In this document: in pieces, positions 1 through 9,366 of the stretch
Layout: each line of letters starts with the position of its first letter
Position numbering within the stretch: position 1 is the stretch's first letter
From: an uncultured Pelagibacteraceae bacterium
GTDB lineage: Bacteria; Pseudomonadota; Alphaproteobacteria; Pelagibacterales; Pelagibacteraceae
NCBI GenBank assembly: GCA_902567235.1
Contig: CACFLX010000002.1
Coordinates: 62,001 to 126,000, forward strand
DNA length: 64,000 bases
Direction of reading: 5' to 3'
Notes under the pieces: generated by a model
Databases searched by the model: none
Seen by the model: only the letters and a program-made list of their open reading frames with translations
Told to the model about the DNA's origin: nothing
Program-made: the position numbers and the translations under genes

Positions 1-872
1 ATAACTTAACACCACTTTATCCAAACAATCAAATTTGCTTAGAAGTAGAAAGTACGAAAATTGAAAAAAAACCTGATCTAACTTCAAGATTAATTGATTT
101 AGTTAGTCCAATAGGGAAAGGGCAAAGATCATTAATAATTTCTCCACCCAAGGCAGGCAAAACAATGATATTACAAAGTATTGCAAATTCTATTACCGCT
201 AATCATCCAGAGTGTTATTTGATGGTCTTATTAATCGATGAGAGACCAGAAGAAGTCACTGATATGCAAAGAACAGTTAAAGGAGAAGTTATAAGCTCAA
301 CTTTTGATGAACCCGCACAAAGACATGTTGCTGTAGCTGAGATGGTTATAGAAAAAGCAAAAAGGTTAACCGAACATAAAAAAGATGTTGTTATATTACT
401 AGACTCGATAACAAGGTTAGGCAGAGCTTATAATGCTGTAGTTCCAAGTTCAGGTAAAGTATTGACTGGTGGAGTAGATGCAAATGCCTTACAAAGACCA
501 AAAAGATTTTTTGGTGCCGCAAGAAACATAGAAGAAGGTGGTTCATTAACAATTATTGCAACAGCTTTGATAGATACTGGCAGCAGAATGGATGAAGTTA
601 TATTTGAAGAGTTTAAAGGAACTGGTAATAGCGAAACAATACTTGATAGAAAAATTTCTGATAAAAGAATATTTCCAGCAATAGATATAACAAAATCTGG
701 AACAAGAAGAGAGGAATTATTATTTGATAAAAATGATTTGCAGAAGATGAATGTTCTTAGAAGAATAATTGCACCTATGGGCTCTATGGAAGCTATTGAA
801 TTTATAAACTCAAAACTAAAAAATACCAAGAATAATGCTGAGTTTTTTAATTCAATGAATAAACCAGCATAA
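1..872 (+). CDS. rho: Transcription termination factor Rho (5' end missing)
   Basis: ATP-driven hexameric RNA translocase that ends transcription of untranslated RNA. The tracked ORF begins at an internal ATG; the same frame is open back to the window edge (reads LTPLYPN, then [12 protein letters not shown]), so this is the C-terminal ~289 residues and the RNA-binding N-terminal domain lies outside. Walker A is PPKAGKT, Walker B region [16 protein letters not shown], and the arginine/Q-loop region [20 protein letters not shown] is intact, followed by FEEFKGTGN. The gene ends normally. In alphaproteobacteria rho commonly sits just upstream of mnmE; here two sulfotransferase genes intervene. 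Identification is secure. Confidence 0.97.
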   Translation, partial: NLTPLYPNNQICLEVESTKIEKKPDLTSRLIDLVSPIGKGQRSLIISPPKAGKTMILQSIANSITANHPECYLMVLLIDERPEEVTDMQRTVKGEVISSTFDEPAQRHVAVAEMVIEKAKRLTEHKKDVVILLDSITRLGRAYNAVVPSSGKVLTGGVDANALQRPKRFFGAARNIEEGGSLTIIATALIDTGSRMDEVIFEEFKGTGNSETILDRKISDKRIFPAIDITKSGTRREELLFDKNDLQKMNVLRRIIAPMGSMEAIEFINSKLKNTKNNAEFFNSMNKPA

Positions 873-910
873 TTGTATATATTATTTTTATATATTTTTA
901 ATCATTTTAA

Positions 911-2455
911 ATGAACTTAATTGCCGAAATCCAAAAATTACAAAACTATCTTAAAGTTCAAGATTATAAAACAGTTGTGGATGGATGTGAAAAATTAATT
1001 AATAAATTTCCACACAATCCTTTTTTATTTAATCTCCAAGGACTTGCTCTTCATGGGAGTGGAAAATATTTAATTGCAATCGACAGATATAAAAAAGCAT
1101 TAGATCTAGATAAAAATTTTTTACCCGCAATAAATAATTTAGCAAATTCATACAAATCAATTGGAAATTTTGAAGAAGCAGAATCATTATACAATAAAGC
1201 CATTAATAGTAAGCCAGATTATTTTCAGGCAATAAACAATTACGCAAACTTAAAAGCATTAGTATTTGATTATGTCACTGCTATAGAATTTTATAAAAAA
1301 GCATTAAAAATTAAAGAAAATGATATAACTATATTATTTTCCCTTGCAAATGCTTATCATGCAATAGGTGAAATAACAAAAACAAAAGAAATAATTTCAG
1401 AGATTCTTAATATTAACTCAAAACATACATCCACACATAAATTGTTAAGTTCAATTATTGATTATTCTAAAGATAATTCAAATTTAATTGAAATGAAAAA
1501 TTTAATTGAAAAAAATGAATTACCAAAAGGCCAAATAATAGACTTATCATTTGCCCTTGGTAAAGCTTATGAAGATTTACAAAAGTATGAAGATTCATTT
1601 CTTTTCTTAAAAAAAGGAAATTTATTAAAAAAAAAGGAATATAATTACAATATTGAAGAAGATAAATTATTAATAGATTCAATTAAAAAAAGTTTTAAAG
1701 ATTTAAATATCAAAGATGGGAAAAAATTTTTTGACAAAAGAAGACCCATATTTATTTGTGGTATGCCAAGATCTGGCACTACTTTAGTTGAGCAGATTAT
1801 AGCTTCACATAATGATGTTTTTGGTGCAGGAGAATTGATTTATATACAGAGAATAATAAATAAACGTTTAATGTCTGAAAAAAAAATATCAAAAGAAAAA
1901 TTAGATAATGAAATGGAATTAAGTAGCAATCTTTTAAATGAAAATTATTTTAAAATGATTAATTACCATAAATTTAAAGAAAATAATTTTACAGACAAAG
2001 CACCTCATAATTTTAGATGGATAGGAATATTGAAATTATTTTTTCCAAACTCAAAAATAATTTATTGTAAAAGAAATGCCAAAGATAATTGCCTTTCAAT
2101 TTACAAAAATTTTTTTGCTTCAGATGATATGAAATGGGCATTTGATGAAAAAAATATTGCTAATTATTATAATATGCATTTAAACTTAATGGATTTTTGG
2201 AAGTCTAAATTAGGAGATGACTTATATGAAATTAATTATGAGAAATTAGTTTCCAACAAAGAAGATGAGATAATGAAGTTAATTAAATACTGTGATTTAG
2301 ATTGGGATCCAGCTTGCCTTGAGCATCATAAGAGCAAAAAAACTCCAATAAAAACAGTCAGCATCTCTCAAGCCAGAAAACCAGTTTATAAAAGTTCAGT
2401 AAATTCTAATTCTAATTATGAAATTTATTTATCTGAGATGTTTAATTTATTGTAA
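911..2455 (+). CDS. TPR-repeat sulfotransferase fusion protein (first of tandem pair)
   Basis: 514 residues. Residues ~1-215 are tetratricopeptide repeats (for example LAIDRYKKALDLDKNFLPA-like helices with the usual A/Y/P spacing); residues ~275-510 are a sulfotransferase of the Sulfotransfer_3/TPST-like type. The PAPS 5'-phosphosulfate loop is GMPRSGTTLVEQ (about residue 285) and the 3'-phosphate loop resembles KIIYCKRNAKDNCLSIY. The tail carries TVSISQARKPVYKSSV, typical of this family. No signal peptide is visible, so a cytoplasmic enzyme is expected; the acceptor (protein, lipid or glycan) cannot be told. A paralogue follows 8 bases downstream. Family assignment firm, substrate unknown. 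Confidence 0.88.
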   Translation: MNLIAEIQKLQNYLKVQDYKTVVDGCEKLINKFPHNPFLFNLQGLALHGSGKYLIAIDRYKKALDLDKNFLPAINNLANSYKSIGNFEEAESLYNKAINSKPDYFQAINNYANLKALVFDYVTAIEFYKKALKIKENDITILFSLANAYHAIGEITKTKEIISEILNINSKHTSTHKLLSSIIDYSKDNSNLIEMKNLIEKNELPKGQIIDLSFALGKAYEDLQKYEDSFLFLKKGNLLKKKEYNYNIEEDKLLIDSIKKSFKDLNIKDGKKFFDKRRPIFICGMPRSGTTLVEQIIASHNDVFGAGELIYIQRIINKRLMSEKKISKEKLDNEMELSSNLLNENYFKMINYHKFKENNFTDKAPHNFRWIGILKLFFPNSKIIYCKRNAKDNCLSIYKNFFASDDMKWAFDEKNIANYYNMHLNLMDFWKSKLGDDLYEINYEKLVSNKEDEIMKLIKYCDLDWDPACLEHHKSKKTPIKTVSISQARKPVYKSSVNSNSNYEIYLSEMFNLL

Positions 2456-2463
2456 TTTTAATT

Positions 2464-3705
2464 ATGGATAAAGATTTATATAAAAATCTTAATTTTTTTA
2501 GGGAAAAAAACAATATAGAAGAAGTAATAAGAATACTTTTAATTGAAAAAAATAATAATCCAAAAAATTTAGATGTCCTTTTCCAGTTAGCTGGAGCTTA
2601 TAGATATTTAGGGAATTTTGTTGCAGCTTTATCAAATTATGATGAAATTCTTTCATATGATGAAACTTATATGCCTGCATATAGAATGATTGGAACAATC
2701 ATAAATCATAATCAAAATGGAAAATATTTAACAAAATTAAACAAGTTAAAAGATAATAATAATTTATCTTCAGAACAAAAAATAGATTTATATTTTGCGC
2801 TTGGTAAAGCTTATGAAGATTTAAAAGATAAAGAAAAATCTGCCAATTATTATATTTATGCAAATAAATATAAAAGAGAAATTACAAAATATAATTTTAA
2901 AATTCATAAAGAACACTTTGATCAAATTTATGAAGTTTTTAAAAATATTAATTTTAAAGACAAAAAATTAAATATTAAAGATAATAAAAAAATAATATTT
3001 CTTTGTGGTTTGCCAAGAACAGGTAGCACTCTTTTTGAGAACATTATAGCCTCACACAAAGAAGTTTATTCAGGTGGTGAACTACCATATTTGAATAGAT
3101 TGGTGAAAAAGTATTTTGCAAATAATAATGAACTTAATAAAGACAAAATATTGAGCGCCTTGCAAAATAAAGATATAAAATTTGTAAATGAATATTTTGA
3201 AAATATATCAACTCATAATTTTTCAGAGGATAGTATAACAGATAAACAACTTGATAATTTTAGGTGGATTGGTTTAATTAAATTATTTTTTCCAAATTCA
3301 AAAGTAATTTTATGTAAAAGAAACTATAAATCTAATGCATTATCAATTTATAAAAATAATATCAGTTCCGGGTATTATAATTGGACAAATGACCCAGAAG
3401 ATATTCTAAATTATATTAAATATTATGATAAGTTTGTAAATCTTTGGAAAAAAAACTTTCCTAATGAATTATTTGAGGTTGGATACGAAGATTTAGTAAA
3501 TCAAAAAGATATTTTAATTAAAAAAATGATAAACTTTTGTGAATTAGATTGGGATAATAATTGCCTTTTATTTTATAAAAATAAGTCCCCAATCAAAACC
3601 GCTAGTGCATTCCAAGCAAGACAGCCGATATATAAATCTTCGGTTGAATTAGACACTGATTTATTTAAAAATATATTTTTTAAACAAAATTTTAACGATA
3701 TTTAA
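2464..3705 (+). CDS. TPR-repeat sulfotransferase fusion protein (second of tandem pair)
   Basis: 413 residues, paralogous to the gene just upstream but with about 100 fewer residues of TPR. PAPS loop GLPRTGSTLFEN at about residue 183, 3'-phosphate loop VILCKRNYKSNALSIY, and C-terminal IKTASAFQARQPIYKSSV. Both proteins share the block FALGKAYEDL just before the transferase domain, and the DNA coding it is nearly identical in the two genes, as expected for tandem duplication followed by loss or gain of TPR units. The 8-base gap implies one transcript. A different TPR surface suggests different partners or acceptors; this is inference. Confidence 0.87.
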   Translation: MDKDLYKNLNFFREKNNIEEVIRILLIEKNNNPKNLDVLFQLAGAYRYLGNFVAALSNYDEILSYDETYMPAYRMIGTIINHNQNGKYLTKLNKLKDNNNLSSEQKIDLYFALGKAYEDLKDKEKSANYYIYANKYKREITKYNFKIHKEHFDQIYEVFKNINFKDKKLNIKDNKKIIFLCGLPRTGSTLFENIIASHKEVYSGGELPYLNRLVKKYFANNNELNKDKILSALQNKDIKFVNEYFENISTHNFSEDSITDKQLDNFRWIGLIKLFFPNSKVILCKRNYKSNALSIYKNNISSGYYNWTNDPEDILNYIKYYDKFVNLWKKNFPNELFEVGYEDLVNQKDILIKKMINFCELDWDNNCLLFYKNKSPIKTASAFQARQPIYKSSVELDTDLFKNIFFKQNFNDI

Positions 3706-3731
3706 AATTTACTTTACCCTACAAATCTAGT

Positions 3732-3737
3732 TATACT
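3732..3737 (+). promoter_or_regulatory. Putative -10 box of mnmE (leaderless type)
   Basis: TATACT ends 7 bases before the ATG at 3745, so transcription would begin at or next to the start codon. No convincing -35 is seen at 16-18 bases upstream. Chance occurrence is possible in such AT-rich DNA. Confidence 0.35.
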
Positions 3738-3744
3738 ATTGGAG

Positions 3745-5076
3745 ATGACAATTTATGCTCTTTCTACCGGACCGGGATTATCAGGGTTAGCCGTAATAAG
3801 AATTTCAGGCCCAGAATGTAAATTAATATTAAAAAAGATGACGAATAGTAAAAATTTGTTGCCTAGAGTTGCTACACTTAAAAAAATCAATAAAATCAAC
3901 ACTAATGAGCTTATTGACGAAGGTATAATTCTTTGGTTTCCAGGCCCTGGCAGCTACACAGGTGAAGATATGCTAGAATTCCATGTACATGGAAGTAAAG
4001 CTGTCATAGAAAGCATTCATTCCTCAATTTCAAATATAAAGAATTGTAGATTGGCTGGACCAGGAGAATTTACAAAGATTGCATTTCAAAATGGTAAAAT
4101 AAATCTTCTTAAAGCCGAAAGTATTTCGGATTTAATTGCTGCAGAAACAGAAATTCAAAGACAACAAGCAATTAAAATTATGTCAGGAAAGAGTTCAAAA
4201 AAATTTAATTCTTGGAGAGAAAAATTATTAAAAATTTTATCAAATGTAGAAGCCAAAATAGATTTTCCAGAAGAAAATCTTCCAGAAAATATTTTAAAAG
4301 ATATAAAAAGTTCTTCAAAAAAAATAAAAGAAGAAATTAAGAAATTATTAAATGACCAAAAAGTTGGAGAAAGAATTAGAGAAGGGTTTAAGATTGCCAT
4401 AGTTGGTCCAACTAATGCCGGTAAATCATCTTTATTAAATTATCTTTCAAAAAGAGATGTTGCAATAGTTTCAGAAATTGCGGGAACCACAAGAGATGTA
4501 ATTGAAACTCATTTAAATATAGATGGCCTACCAGTAATAATTTCAGATACTGCTGGAATAAGAGATTCCAAAGATGAAATAGAAAAAAAAGGTATTAAAC
4601 TGGCCCTAGAAAGTGCTGAGAAAGCCGATTTAAACATTGTAATAATAGAGCCCAAAAGTGTTGATTTTACAGGTTTTTTGAATGGTTTAGTCATTGAAAA
4701 AGCTATTTTTGTCTTAAATAAATCTGATTTAGGAGTTCAGAATTTGAATCCAAATTTAAAAAAGTTAAATCCTATTTTTATTTCTCTAAAAAATGAAAAA
4801 AATATTGAAGAGTTAATTTCTGCAATTAAAAAAAAATTAAAAAATAAATTTATTACATCAGACGATATTTTGATTACAAGAGAAAGACATAGGCAGCATT
4901 TAGAGCAGTGCGTTCAAAATTTAGAAAATTTTGAAAAAAAAAATAACACTGAGGATTTTGATAAAGCAGCTGAAGATTTAAGGTTAGCAACTAGACATTT
5001 GGGAATAATTGTTGGAAAAGTAGATGTGGAGGAGATTTTAGGCAGCATTTTCAACGATTTTTGCATAGGTAAATAA
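3745..5076 (+). CDS. mnmE: tRNA modification GTPase MnmE
   Basis: With MnmG makes the 5-carboxymethylaminomethyl group on U34 of tRNAs. N-terminal folate-binding domain starts MTIYALSTGPGLSGLAVIRIS; the helical domain follows; the G domain has P-loop GPTNAGKSS (about residue 220), switch region GTTRDVIETH, DTAG, and NKSD; the C-terminus ends in the conserved FCIGK whose Cys is a family hallmark. The ORF track begins at TTG 3739; the ATG at 3745 is preferred because it aligns with the usual family N-terminus. Its partner mnmG follows after a 136-base gap. About 443 residues, normal length. Confidence 0.96.
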   Translation: MTIYALSTGPGLSGLAVIRISGPECKLILKKMTNSKNLLPRVATLKKINKINTNELIDEGIILWFPGPGSYTGEDMLEFHVHGSKAVIESIHSSISNIKNCRLAGPGEFTKIAFQNGKINLLKAESISDLIAAETEIQRQQAIKIMSGKSSKKFNSWREKLLKILSNVEAKIDFPEENLPENILKDIKSSSKKIKEEIKKLLNDQKVGERIREGFKIAIVGPTNAGKSSLLNYLSKRDVAIVSEIAGTTRDVIETHLNIDGLPVIISDTAGIRDSKDEIEKKGIKLALESAEKADLNIVIIEPKSVDFTGFLNGLVIEKAIFVLNKSDLGVQNLNPNLKKLNPIFISLKNEKNIEELISAIKKKLKNKFITSDDILITRERHRQHLEQCVQNLENFEKKNNTEDFDKAAEDLRLATRHLGIIVGKVDVEEILGSIFNDFCIGK

Positions 5077-5080
5077 AGCT

Positions 5081-5160
5081 CGTTTTATGGGGTTTTTTCA
5101 TAAATATCATGGTTATTTCGTTGATAAACAACGCTTTTAGGGCGTTTTATGAGTTTTTTT
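5081..5160 (+). other. Structured mnmE-mnmG intergenic: nested hairpins, possible terminator/attenuator
   Basis: The gap between mnmE and mnmG is one of the longer ones here. It contains TTTATG/CATAAA (5084-5104), CGTTG-ATAAA-CAACG (5119-5133) and AACGC-N7-GCGTT (5130-5146), the last followed by a T8 run at 5153-5160. The second and third hairpins share bases 5130-5133 and so exclude each other, as in an antiterminator/terminator switch. CGTTTTATG occurs twice, 62 bases apart. It could be a simple terminator for mnmE, a leader controlling mnmG, or fragmentary origin sequence; no DnaA box was seen. Confidence 0.45.
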
Positions 5161-5212
5161 TTGATTTCTTCTCTGATCTTGTAAATATTTTATTGAGCTA
5201 TAAGTTTAACAT

Positions 5213-7084
5213 ATGAAAAATGATTTAACATTTGATGTAGTTGTTATTGGAGGAGGACACGCTGGGTGTGAAGCAGCTGCAGCATCAGCTAGATTAGGAG
5301 TTAATACAGCACTGTTTACTCACAAAATTGAAACAATAGGAGAGATGTCCTGCAATCCTGCTATTGGTGGATTGGGAAAGGGACACTTAGTTAGAGAAAT
5401 AGATGCATTAGATGGCGTGATGGGTGTCGTTGCAGATAAATCAGGTATTCAATTTAGACTACTTAATAGAAGTAGAGGTCCAGCAGTGCGAGGACCCAGA
5501 ACTCAGAGTGATAGATCATTATATAAAAAACATATGCAAGAAAAACTTTTAAACTACTGTAATTTAAAGGTTTTTTCTGATCCTGTAATTGAGTTTATAT
5601 TTGAAAAAAACAGTATAAAAGGATTTAAAACTCAATTAGGAAAAAAAATTAAAACATCGAAGTTAATACTAACAACTGGCACTTTTTTAAATGGTTTGAT
5701 TCATGTAGGTGAAAAACAAACACCAGCTGGTAGATATAATGAAAAACCTACAACAGGATTGAGTGAGCAGTTAAAAAGACTTAATTTTAAAATTGGAAGA
5801 CTCAAGACTGGTACACCTCCAAGACTTGACTCTAGAACAATTAATTTTAATAATTTAGAAGAACAATTTGCAGATGATGATCCTTATTTTTTTTCTTTCC
5901 TAACTAATAAAAGTTTAAACAAACAAATCTCATGTCGTATGACTTATACCAATGAGGCTGTCCATAAAATTATTTCAAAGAACATAAAACGAAGTGCCAT
6001 GTATTCAGGAAGCATCAAGGGAGTTGGACCAAGATACTGTCCATCAATAGAGGATAAAGTTTTTAAATTCGCAGAAAAGCAGAGACACCAAATTTTTTTA
6101 GAGCCTGAAGGGCTAAATGACTATACTGTTTACCCAAATGGCATATCTACATCTCTACCAACAGAAGTACAGCAAGAAATATGCAGTAAAATCAATGGTT
6201 TAGAGAACGTTAAAATATTAAGGCCAGGTTATGCCATTGAGTATGACTTTGTGGACCCAAGGGAGCTATTTTTAACCCTTGAGACAAAAAAAATAAAAAA
6301 TTTGTATCTAGCAGGTCAAATCAATGGAACTACTGGATATGAAGAAGCAGCTGCACAGGGACTTGTTGCTGGAGTTAACTCGGCCCTTTCGTTAAAGGGT
6401 AGTGAGCCATTTATTCTAGATAGATCCGAAGCATACATAGGAGTAATGATAGATGATCTCGTTACAAAAGGTGTTGCAGAACCATATAGAATGTTTACTT
6501 CTAGAGCCGAATATAGATTATCCTTAAGATCTGACAATGCTGATATTAGACTTACTCAAAAAGGAATAGATATAGGCCTTGTTCTTGATGAAAGAAAAGA
6601 ACTATACTTAGAGAAAAACTCACAGCTTAAAAAAATTCAACAAAAAATGGATAAATTAACTATTTCTCCATCAAAAGTATTTAAATTTGGTGTGAATATT
6701 GCAAAAGATGGAGTTAAACGAAATGCCAATCAAATATTGAGCCAAAAATCAGTAGATATGTCAAAAATACGAGAAATTTGGCCTGAAATTACTTATGTTT
6801 CACGTGAAATTGATGAACAATTAGAGATAAATTCTCATTATAGAGGATATTTGAAGAAGCAAAATGCTGATATTTTGGCTTTTAAAAGAGACGAAAATCT
6901 TATTATACCTAAAAACATGAACTATGATAAATTTTCAGGTCTATCTAATGAAGTTAAATCAAAATTTAAGAAAATAAGGCCAAAAACAATGGGTCAAGCA
7001 CTAAGAATCGATGGAATTACGCCTGCAGCTGTATATATTTTGTTGTCTCATCTAAAAAGAAAGTCTATTAAGCATATAGCTTGA
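5213..7084 (+). CDS. mnmG: tRNA uridine-5-carboxymethylaminomethyl(34) synthesis enzyme MnmG
   Basis: FAD-dependent partner of MnmE in wobble-uridine modification. 623 residues, normal length. The dinucleotide-binding fold is [15 protein letters not shown] at residues ~9-23, followed by the signature [19 protein letters not shown]; a second signature, [11 protein letters not shown], lies near residue 270, and [13 protein letters not shown] near 375. The C-terminal helical domain ends with the typical [16 protein letters not shown]. The stretch coding YVSRE contains a near-parS palindrome (separate entry). Its stop TGA overlaps the TTG start of rsmG, so the two are translationally coupled. Confidence 0.97.
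   Translation: MKNDLTFDVVVIGGGHAGCEAAAASARLGVNTALFTHKIETIGEMSCNPAIGGLGKGHLVREIDALDGVMGVVADKSGIQFRLLNRSRGPAVRGPRTQSDRSLYKKHMQEKLLNYCNLKVFSDPVIEFIFEKNSIKGFKTQLGKKIKTSKLILTTGTFLNGLIHVGEKQTPAGRYNEKPTTGLSEQLKRLNFKIGRLKTGTPPRLDSRTINFNNLEEQFADDDPYFFSFLTNKSLNKQISCRMTYTNEAVHKIISKNIKRSAMYSGSIKGVGPRYCPSIEDKVFKFAEKQRHQIFLEPEGLNDYTVYPNGISTSLPTEVQQEICSKINGLENVKILRPGYAIEYDFVDPRELFLTLETKKIKNLYLAGQINGTTGYEEAAAQGLVAGVNSALSLKGSEPFILDRSEAYIGVMIDDLVTKGVAEPYRMFTSRAEYRLSLRSDNADIRLTQKGIDIGLVLDERKELYLEKNSQLKKIQQKMDKLTISPSKVFKFGVNIAKDGVKRNANQILSQKSVDMSKIREIWPEITYVSREIDEQLEINSHYRGYLKKQNADILAFKRDENLIIPKNMNYDKFSGLSNEVKSKFKKIRPKTMGQALRIDGITPAAVYILLSHLKRKSIKHIA
6796..6811. promoter_or_regulatory. Degenerate parS-like site inside mnmG
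   Basis: TGTTTCACGTGAAATT matches the 16-base parS consensus TGTTTCACGTGAAACA in 14 positions, with both differences at the 3' end. It encodes VSRE in MnmG and lies 332 bases left of the perfect site in rsmG, within 2 kb of parAB. ParB tolerates some end mismatches, so a weaker binding site is plausible. Confidence 0.6.
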
Positions 7085-7725
7085 TTGATTCGAATTTTAT
7101 AAAAAACTCAAAACTTAGTATTCAAAATGTTTCACGTGAAACATTGGATGAGCTTAATAAATATCGTTTATCAATTCTTGAAAAGAATAGAGAGATAAAT
7201 CTAATAAGCGCAAGCACAGAAAAATCAATAAATACAAGGCATATTATTGATAGTGCACAAACTATTGATTTTATTGATAAAAATGATGTTAAAGTATGTA
7301 CTGATTTAGGATCAGGTGCGGGTCTACCTGGTATAGTTTTGGCAATTTTGATGAAACCTAAAAAACCAGAATTTAAGGTTATTTTTTACGAAAAAAGCTA
7401 TCACAAAAGCAATTTCCTAAAAAAGATTTCTAAAAAATTTAAATTAAATACTGAAATTAACCAAAAAAATATTTTTGAAGAAAAAGATTTAAGAACTGAC
7501 ATTATAATTTCTAGAGCATTTAAACCTTTGCCAGTTATTTTTGAAATAGCTTCAAATAATTTTAAAAAGTTTAAATATATAATTTTATTTTTAGGAAAAA
7601 GTGGAAAAGAAATTCTAAAAGAGGCATCAAAGAAATGGAAATTTGAGTGTGAAGAAAAAAAAAGTTTAACAAATGATGAGTCATTAATAGTAAAGATTTC
7701 AAATTTAAAAAAAAAAAATGGATAA
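7081..7725 (+). CDS. rsmG: 16S rRNA (guanine-527-N7)-methyltransferase RsmG
   Basis: SAM-dependent methylase of G527 in 16S rRNA, formerly GidB. 214 residues. Begins with TTG overlapping the mnmG stop (TTGA); no ATG lies near the conserved N-terminus. The SAM pocket is [16 protein letters not shown] (about residue 80), preceded by [12 protein letters not shown] and [11 protein letters not shown], all typical of RsmG. The N-terminal NVSRETL is encoded by a perfect parS site. The end of the gene runs through a long A tract into the overlapping parA start (8-base overlap). Confidence 0.94.
   Translation: MIDSNFIKNSKLSIQNVSRETLDELNKYRLSILEKNREINLISASTEKSINTRHIIDSAQTIDFIDKNDVKVCTDLGSGAGLPGIVLAILMKPKKPEFKVIFYEKSYHKSNFLKKISKKFKLNTEINQKNIFEEKDLRTDIIISRAFKPLPVIFEIASNNFKKFKYIILFLGKSGKEILKEASKKWKFECEEKKSLTNDESLIVKISNLKKKNG
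7128..7143. promoter_or_regulatory. parS: Perfect parS centromere site inside rsmG
   Basis: TGTTTCACGTGAAACA is a complete 16-base palindrome identical to the universal bacterial parS consensus bound by chromosomal ParB. It lies within codons for NVSRET near the RsmG N-terminus and 590 bases upstream of parA. Chromosomal parS sites cluster near the origin, so oriC is expected in the neighbourhood; the ParB for it is coded in this window. Confidence 0.95.
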
Positions 7726-8518
7726 AAAAATTATTTCAATAATTAATCAAAAAGGTGGAGTAGGGAAAACTACCACAGTAATTAATTTAGCTGCAGGGTT
7801 AACTATGAAAGGAAAAAAAATATTAGTAATTGATCTTGATCCACAAGGAAATGCTACAACAGGGCTAGGATTATCTAATACAGAAAATTCTGAACTAACA
7901 ATTTATAGCGTCCTTAATGGAAATAAAAAAATTTCAGAGGTAGTTCAATCAACTAAGTTTGATAATCTAAATGTGGTGACTTCAAACGTGGATCTCTCAG
8001 GCTTGGAGGTAGAGACAGCCGGAGACAGCAGAAGAGCCTTTAAACTGAAGGACGAATTAGCCTCTATTTTAAATGATTCTGGAGCATCATATGATTATAT
8101 TCTCATTGACTGCCCTCCATCACTGAGCCTTTTAACAATTATGGCATTAGTTGCTTCAGACGAGCTCGTAGTACCTCTACAGACAGAATTTTTTGCTTTA
8201 GAAGGCCTTACTCAGTTGATGAAGACAATCGAGAGGATAAAGTTCAACTTAAATCCATCTCTAAACATACGAGGGATCCTTCTCACGATGTATGATAAGA
8301 GAAATAAGTTATCCGGTGAGGTAGAACAAGAAGCCAGAAACTATTTCAAGGAAAAAGTTTATCAAACAGTTGTACCACGAAATGTAAGACTCTCGGAAGC
8401 ACCATCCCATGGGATTCCAGTTCTACTTTATGATAAAACTTGTCCGGGAAGTAAATCATATTTTACTTTCACAGACGAATTTTTAAATCAAGATAAAGCA
8501 GTGGAAAGTGCTGCATGA
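7718..8518 (+). CDS. parA: Chromosome partitioning ATPase ParA
   Basis: Walker-type ATPase (Soj/ParA) that binds DNA nonspecifically and moves ParB-parS complexes apart. 266 residues. Deviant Walker A is KGGVGKTTT (residues 11-19) with the signature Lys in INQKGG; Walker A' LVIDLDPQGNATTG; Walker B region YILIDCPPSLSLLT. It overlaps rsmG by 8 bases and parB by 4 (ATGA). Codons in the stretch ~7930-8490 use noticeably more G and C (ctc, gag, cga, gcc) than flanking genes. Identification is secure. Confidence 0.96.
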   Translation: MDKKIISIINQKGGVGKTTTVINLAAGLTMKGKKILVIDLDPQGNATTGLGLSNTENSELTIYSVLNGNKKISEVVQSTKFDNLNVVTSNVDLSGLEVETAGDSRRAFKLKDELASILNDSGASYDYILIDCPPSLSLLTIMALVASDELVVPLQTEFFALEGLTQLMKTIERIKFNLNPSLNIRGILLTMYDKRNKLSGEVEQEARNYFKEKVYQTVVPRNVRLSEAPSHGIPVLLYDKTCPGSKSYFTFTDEFLNQDKAVESAA

Positions 8519-9366
8519 TGAATCCATTTAAAACTAAAAAAGGATTAGGTAGAGGATTATCTTCTTTAATTGGTGACGCAGATTCTAAACCTATAAAAAA
8601 TAAAATATCAATAAGTTCAATTATTAGAAATAAATTTCAACCAAGAAAAAGTTTTGATAAAGAAAAAATGGACGAACTAACAAATTCCATTAAAGAAAGA
8701 GGAATTATACAACCAATAATAGTTAGAAAATCTGCTGAGCAAAATGATAAATTTGAAATAATAGCTGGCGAAAGAAGATGGCAGGCAGCCCAAAACGCAG
8801 GATTGCACGAAGTCCCAGTTGTTGAAATTGAAGCAGATAATTTAAAATCATTAGAATTTGCAATTGTTGAAAATGTTCAAAGAAGTGACCTAAATCCAAT
8901 TGAAGAAGCTAAAGGTTATAAAAAATTAATTGAAGAGTTTAACTATGATCAGGACAAAGTATCAAAATTTATAGGAAAGAGTAGAGCACATGTTTCAAAC
9001 TGTTTAAGATTACTATCTCTTCCAGATGAAGTTATTTTGTCTATTGAAGAAAATAAAATTTCTCAAGGCCATGCCAAAGTACTTGTTGGTCTTGATAATG
9101 CTCACTTTTTAGCAAATAAAATTATAAATAAAAAGTTATCAGTAAGGCAAGCAGAAAGCCTAGTTAGGACTTTGAAGAATTACAAGGGTAAAAACAAATC
9201 AATCAAAAATCCAAACCTTGTAAGTCTAGAATCTAGTATAGAAGAAAAAACAGGGATTAAAGTTTTCATTAGAAACAAAAAAAATAATACTGGTCAAGTT
9301 ACTTTTGAATATAAGGACTTAGATCAATTAAACAGATTGATAATGGTTATAAAAGCAAATTATTAG
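8515..9366 (+). CDS. parB: Chromosome partitioning protein ParB
   Basis: CTP-dependent clamp that loads at parS. 283 residues. Starts in MMNPFKTKKGLGRGLSSLIGD, the usual ParA-stimulating N-terminus; the CTPase domain has IIQPIIVRK and the GERRWQAA motif; box II reads IVENVQRSDLNPIEEA; the helix-turn-helix KVSKFIGKSRAHVSNCLRLL follows; the C-terminal ~70 residues are the dimer domain. Two start codons (8515, 8518) are in frame; the first overlaps the parA stop as ATGATGA. The stop TAG directly abuts the stop of convergent holA. Its binding sites are the parS entries. Confidence 0.96.
   Translation: MMNPFKTKKGLGRGLSSLIGDADSKPIKNKISISSIIRNKFQPRKSFDKEKMDELTNSIKERGIIQPIIVRKSAEQNDKFEIIAGERRWQAAQNAGLHEVPVVEIEADNLKSLEFAIVENVQRSDLNPIEEAKGYKKLIEEFNYDQDKVSKFIGKSRAHVSNCLRLLSLPDEVILSIEENKISQGHAKVLVGLDNAHFLANKIINKKLSVRQAESLVRTLKNYKGKNKSIKNPNLVSLESSIEEKTGIKVFIRNKKNNTGQVTFEYKDLDQLNRLIMVIKANY

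Noticed and set aside
428-829. 133-residue minus-strand ORF in rho
   Set aside because: Complete antisense overlap with a well-conserved rho domain; a shadow.
7708-7720. Long A tract at the rsmG-parA overlap as programmed frameshift
   Set aside because: Such tracts are common in this genome and both genes have proper ends; no fused product would make sense.
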